Assembly: GCA_963806635.1 (NCBI GenBank)
Contig: CAWDZA010000015.1
Coordinates: 496,001 to 560,000 of the forward strand
DNA length: 64,000 bases
Direction of reading: 5' to 3'
Origin: CAVVEQ01 sp963806635
GTDB taxonomy: Bacteria; Chloroflexota; Anaerolineae; Anaerolineales; Anaerolineaceae
In this document: positions 60,131 to 64,000 of the stretch, in pieces
Layout: every line of letters starts with the position of its first letter
Position numbering within the stretch: the stretch's first letter is position 1
Notes under the pieces: model-generated
Told to the model about the DNA's origin: nothing
What the model saw: only the letters and a program-made list of their open reading frames with translations
The model's database searches: none
Made by a program: the position numbers and the translations under genes

Positions 60131-62457
60131 TCAGAAACCGAAGAAGAAATCGTTCAGCTCTGCAGTCCGATAAATAATCCCGAAACGCCCTGGTCTCCTG
60201 ATAAACCTGGAGTAGGGCGTTTTCGATTTCCAGAGTTCGTTCTGGTTCTGCGGGATGACCGGGGGCCTGGATTCGGATGGTTTTTTCTTCCCCACCTTGA
60301 ATATGGATATCCCCCCGTGCGGCAAGAAAGTCCAACCCGAGGCGGATGAAATTATCTGTTTGACCGCAAAGAATCGCCAGTTCTGAAATAGAACTTTGTC
60401 CGCCCTTTTTGTTTAATACAAACTTCACCAATCCTGATAACCGGTTCAACTCATCGTGAAGGGTTCCTGTGGCGTTGACAAGGTCAAAAACCAGAACTTT
60501 CTTGGGTTTGACAGCGGTCATGACTTGCGAAAGGATTTCCCAGTTCGGCGGGGGCGCGGTTATGACGAGCTCCTCTGCTTCGCATACCGGTAAGACGATC
60601 ATAGCCCCTGGGAATTTGCGTAATGAGTGCGCCCTCCCGGAAGATGACAATGCCAGGATGATCTGCCAGGTCATTGATCTCGGCGAATGTGGTGTTGACC
60701 AGGCGACGATCAAGGATATTCAGCAGTGGTTTGGATCTCAGCACAAGCGGGTTGGTTTGATCCTGGCGGAAACCGACCCATTCACAGTTCACCTGCGGTT
60801 TCCCGCGAAAACTGCCTTTTTTCAACGTGAAAGCCAGGTCGAACTTGCCCTCAGGGTATTCCAGCCCGCGCGACTGCCAGTGCAGCACCTCCCGGATCTC
60901 GCCCGAACCATCCCGGATGAGGAGTTTGGCGTGCTCCTGATCCTTCCCAAGCGGTTTCACTTCCAGAATCTCGGCGCTGTGGGTAGCCAGAATGATCTCA
61001 GGATTTCCTTCCCCGAACGGAGAAAGCTGGTTGATCTGATCCACCATAGCGGAATCGATCTGCGCGAAACCCAGATAGGCTTCGATCTCAAGGGACGGGA
61101 TGGAGATGCCATCTGGATGACTGGCGAGAATTTCCTGATCGATGCGAGTTTGGAAGCGGGGCAGATCCTCAACGCGCAGGGAAAGACCGGCTGCTTTTGG
61201 GTGACCGCCGGAACTCAGCAGAAGCTCACCGCAGCGGGTGATCGCCTGGATGATATCCACGCCCTCCACGGAGCGAACCGACCCACGAGCGATGCCATCC
61301 TCCCCAAGACGAAGTACAAAGGCAGGACGTTGAAAGAGTTCGGCCAGTTTGCCGGCAAGGAGACCAAGCACACCACCCGGCCAGAGCGGGTGAGTGAGGA
61401 AAATTGCCTGCCCATCCAGGAGGGAAGGATCCTGTTCAAGTTGACGCAGCGCGGCAGATTCGACATTCTGGAGAAGGATGCGGCGCTGACCATTCAGACC
61501 TTCGATCTGCAGCGCGTAAGTATTCACAAACTGCGCATCGTCCGAGAGCAGGAATTCCACCACAGGATTCGGGTCTGAAAGGCGGCCGACGGCATTAAAA
61601 CGAGGCGCCAGGTAGAAAGTGACAAGGTCTTCGTTCATCGATAAAGGATCGACTTTGGCATTATTCAAAATAGTGCGTATAGCCAATCTTCTCGATAGCT
61701 TGAGATCTTCCAAGCCGCGTTTCACCAGGAAACGGTTTTCTCCCGTTAACCTGGCTACATCCGCCAGTGTACCCAGCGCGACCAGATCATAATATTGTTC
61801 GAGTGTGTGGGTATCGCCGCTCCGGGACAGCAATGCTTTCGCCAATTGGAATGCTGTACCCACTCCGCACAAAGGCGCCAGTAAATCCTCTCCAGGAAGG
61901 AAGTGCGGATTGATTAGAACACTGGCATCCGGGAGCTCCAGAGGCAGGACGTGATGGTCAGTGATGATCATATCCACACCAGCCTGCCGGCAATAACGAG
62001 CAGCTTCAACTTCCGAGATGCCGGTATCGCATGTTATTAACAAGCGTATGCCATCTGAAAGAAATTTCTTCAGGTAGGGGAGCGTGATCCCGTGACTTTC
62101 CGGACCGCGGATGGGGAGGTGATACGCAACATCTGCATCCAACGAACGCAGAGCGTGAACCAGAACGGCAGCCGAGGTCTGTCCATCGGTGTCAAAATCC
62201 CCCCAAATGCCGATCTTTTCCGTAGACTGGATCGCCTTGAGGATAAGATCCACTGCAGCTTGCATTCCCGGCAAACGAAAGGGTTGGTTCAGCCCTGGTT
62301 CGGTGGGGTGGATAAATTCTCTGGCTTCCGAAACAGATCGAACCCCTCTTCGTACAAGCGCTGCTGCGATCAGGTCGTTGCCCCCGGCAACCTCCAGGAT
62401 GCCGGGCGGGATGCGCAGGGGTTCAGGTTCCAGCCAGGATCGTTGGACGGATCTCAA
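60131..62457 (-). CDS. recJ: Single-strand exonuclease RecJ, frameshifted twice near the 3-prime end
   Basis: The long frame (62457-60484) carries DHH motifs: GDFDTDGQTSAAVL, ITDHHVLPLELPDA, LINPHFLPGEDLLAPLCGVG, the DHHA1 SSGGHPKAAGLS and the OB-fold. It then drifts after GIVIFREGAL. The expected RecJ C-terminal domain (CEAEELVITAPPPNWEIL, RGDIHIQGGEE) lies in the next frame; one base too many between 60575 and 60608 (the CCCC at 60605-60608 is likeliest) explains this. A second extra base in 60172-60174 restores RDYYRTAELNDFFFGF and a stop at 60131. Repaired length is 774 residues. Its start overlaps the upstream nuclease gene as ATGA. Confidence 0.9.
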
Positions 62458-63278
62458 AACGAGATCTCCCCGGCATCCAAAAACGAGAAGCTGGCGAGGT
62501 CATCGCTTGATTCCTGCGAATCCTGGTCATCCCAATTCCCAGCCTCTTTGCCACGTTCGCAATAAGAACGATAAACACAGAAGCGGCACATTTTCTCATT
62601 CGGTGTTTTTAAAAAATCCTCCTCTGTGAATGAGGATATTTTCGATAACAGGGACTGCAGGTATTGCTTATCCTCCTCCAGGCGTTCTTCTCCATATTTG
62701 AATTGCTCCGCCTCAGATGGGAAATCTGAGAACCAGTAGATCATGGTGAGTTCTGATGGGTTGAAAGCCAAATCCGGAAGCAATTTGGCGAGCGAATTGC
62801 AGAGAACAAATGGATACAGCCGGGTCTGAAGCCTCTGTTGCAGGGCTAAGCGGGAAGGTTTTCTGCGCGATGTTTTCCAATCCAGGATTTGAATATCACC
62901 AGCGCGGGTGACTGAAATCAAATCAAACTTCGCGATCATTCTGAAATTCAAAAGAGATGTAGTTAATGCAGTTTCGGGGAAAGTGAATTTAAAATCCCGA
63001 AGTTTAGGATCAGCTAAAAAATTCCGCAGCCAGATCGCCAGCTCCACATCCCCGCACTGGGCTTCCAAGTCAGCCGGATCGATGCCCAGGTAGAATTGAT
63101 GGATGATGCGGTGGAAGGCTAAACCAAGCTCGATCTGTTTTTCCATCTCAAGGACGGGTTCACTTTGGATGGCAGGCCAGGCGACCTTTTTAATATATTT
63201 GAGAAGAAATCTGTAAGAACAATCCACAAAATCCTGGAGGTTGTGCTGGGAGAAGGAAAAATCAGATGGCAGCAACAT
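62454..63278 (-). CDS. PD-(D/E)XK nuclease with four-Cys Fe-S cluster (AddB/Cas4-like)
   Basis: 274 residues from the ATG at 63278. An early Cys (C20 in FVDCSYRFLLKYIKK) and a late cluster CRFCVYRSYC form the 4Fe-4S pattern of AddB, Cas4 and RecB-type nucleases. The nuclease core is visible as RMIAKFDLISV and IQILDWKTSRRKP, the D...DWK active site. It is preceded by a UvrD-like helicase gene (17-nt overlap) and followed by recJ (ATGA), so it likely works with both on DNA ends. AddA/AddB identity is not proven. Confidence 0.85.
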   Translation of the reverse strand: MLLPSDFSFSQHNLQDFVDCSYRFLLKYIKKVAWPAIQSEPVLEMEKQIELGLAFHRIIHQFYLGIDPADLEAQCGDVELAIWLRNFLADPKLRDFKFTFPETALTTSLLNFRMIAKFDLISVTRAGDIQILDWKTSRRKPSRLALQQRLQTRLYPFVLCNSLAKLLPDLAFNPSELTMIYWFSDFPSEAEQFKYGEERLEEDKQYLQSLLSKISSFTEEDFLKTPNEKMCRFCVYRSYCERGKEAGNWDDQDSQESSDDLASFSFLDAGEISF

Positions 63279-64000
63279 TGTGTTCCTCCCAAGCGGAGCG
63301 GATGGCTTCAAAGGGGATGGATTGTTTGGCATCTCCTCGGCGGCCAGTGTTCCAGGTGATGCAAAGTTCCCTGCGGGCCCGCGTTATACCGACGTAGAAA
63401 AGCCGAATGCGCTCGGACGCATAATCCAGCCTGGATTGGGCTGTGGCCATCCCCTCAGGCAGAAAAGGGCCAGCCTGATCGCCTTTGATCAATGCATCGA
63501 TTTTCCCAATCGTTTCGGCTTCCAAATTGAGATGATCGCGGATAAACCACTTTTCACTGATATAGGTATCATAGGCTTGAGCGAAAGGGAAATCATAATT
63601 ATTCGCGGATAACAAATAGACACGATCCCATTCAAGCCCCTTGGCTTTATGAATCGTGGAGATCACAACCTCGCCTTTATGCTTTTCAGGGTCAAAACCG
63701 GTGTCATCTTCGTCGAACCCAAGGAATTTTCGCTGGTTCGTGGCAATTTTGGTCAACTCATCGGCAAAATCTGGAAGCTGCCATGTGGATTCCTGGGAGG
63801 CAGAGCGCTCCAGAGAGAGAGCCAGTTTGTGCGTTAATGCCAGGTCGCCGGAATTTGTGAAAATATCCTGACCGATAATCAAAAGAAGTTGATCAATAGG
63901 TAGCGAAGCTGCCAATTGCCAGCGGTGAATATTCTTTCGGAATGAATCCAGGATATTCCTCTCATTTTCATCAAGTTCAACAAGTAAAAGCCAATCTTTA
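63262..64000 (-). CDS. UvrD/Rep/PcrA-type DNA helicase (C-terminal part)
   Basis: The frame is open to the right edge, so only about 245 residues are seen. They include helicase motif V (VISTIHKAKGLEWDRVYLL) and motif VI (RIRLFYVGITRARRELCITW) of superfamily 1A. The end has no UvrD-type Tudor tail. The N-terminal motor motifs lie outside the window. Its gene overlaps the Fe-S nuclease gene by 17 nt, as in AddA-AddB or related helicase-nuclease pairs. Confidence 0.88.
   Translation of the reverse strand, partial: KDWLLLVELDENERNILDSFRKNIHRWQLAASLPIDQLLLIIGQDIFTNSGDLALTHKLALSLERSASQESTWQLPDFADELTKIATNQRKFLGFDEDDTGFDPEKHKGEVVISTIHKAKGLEWDRVYLLSANNYDFPFAQAYDTYISEKWFIRDHLNLEAETIGKIDALIKGDQAGPFLPEGMATAQSRLDYASERIRLFYVGITRARRELCITWNTGRRGDAKQSIPFEAIRSAWEEHNVAAI

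Noticed and set aside
60469..61578. Long plus-strand open frame (369 codons)
   Set aside because: It lies fully antisense to recJ, shows no domain motifs and follows the codon shadow of RecJ. The RecJ frame has full DHH motifs.
62454..63278. CRISPR-associated Cas4
   Set aside because: The Fe-S nuclease pattern is shared by AddB and RecB-type proteins. There are no cas1, cas2 or repeats, and the neighbours are a repair helicase and recJ.

Overview
The window reads as a piece of chromosome from a bacterium of the phylum Chloroflexota, most likely class Anaerolineae. This is inferred from the kinds of genes, not from a marker-gene search. The pointers are an Obg GTPase with a C-terminal OCT domain followed by nadD, a cyclic 2,3-diphosphoglycerate synthase-like GTPase, a membrane protein with Thr/Pro repeats, a TgpA-like transglutaminase, paired MoeA proteins and a T-box in front of leuS. 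There is no rRNA, CRISPR array, insertion sequence or phage module.

Layout. 0-3.8 kb: end of the cyclic-DPG synthase-like gene, obg, nadD and a fosmidomycin-resistance-type MFS exporter. 3.8-8.1 kb: a coupled operon for a Wzz-like chain-length protein, a Wzy/WaaL-like protein and a membrane-anchored metalloprotease. 8.1-15.2 kb: PAP2 phosphatase and YtxH protein (minus), TgpA-like transglutaminase and a GAF-PAS adenylate cyclase (plus), then a degenerate PfkB protein and two small membrane proteins (minus). 15.2-20.0 kb: a minus operon rfbB-rfbA-GT2-wbqC-rffA whose enzymes together make dTDP-4-amino-4,6-dideoxygalactose. 20.1-22.6 kb: a structured 250-nt leader, recX and rny. 22.6-26.9 kb: a minus operon of an ArsR/DUF2087 regulator, M24 peptidase, esterase, MFS carrier and metallo-beta-lactamase-fold hydrolase. 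27.0-30.7 kb: two tRNA-Ala genes, a leucine T-box, leuS and a creatininase-like gene. 30.7-39.4 kb: cydDC and cydAB around a minus block prfA-prmC-tsaC. 39.4-47.2 kb: ridA, an ExoA-like glycosyltransferase, a WbaP/WcaJ-like phosphoglycosyltransferase, a CapD/PglF-like dehydratase, two FemAB proteins and a D-cysteine desulfhydrase-like enzyme. 47.2-55.8 kb: a Ser/Thr kinase with PD40 repeats, a Thr/Pro-repeat protein, psuG, a UbiA-like protein, two moeA genes and a peroxiredoxin. 55.8-64.0 kb: rsfS, thpR, hemW, an L,D-transpeptidase, a GH25 lysozyme and a minus operon UvrD-like helicase, Fe-S nuclease, recJ that runs off the window.

Two cross-cutting signals stand out. First, at least seven genes have a -10 box only 6-8 nt before the ATG and no Shine-Dalgarno sequence, which predicts leaderless mRNAs. 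Second, six genes (recJ twice) are broken by what look like single extra bases. Removing one base restores the expected protein each time, and in four of them the repaired stop overlaps the next start as ATGA. This looks like uncorrected assembly indels rather than decay.
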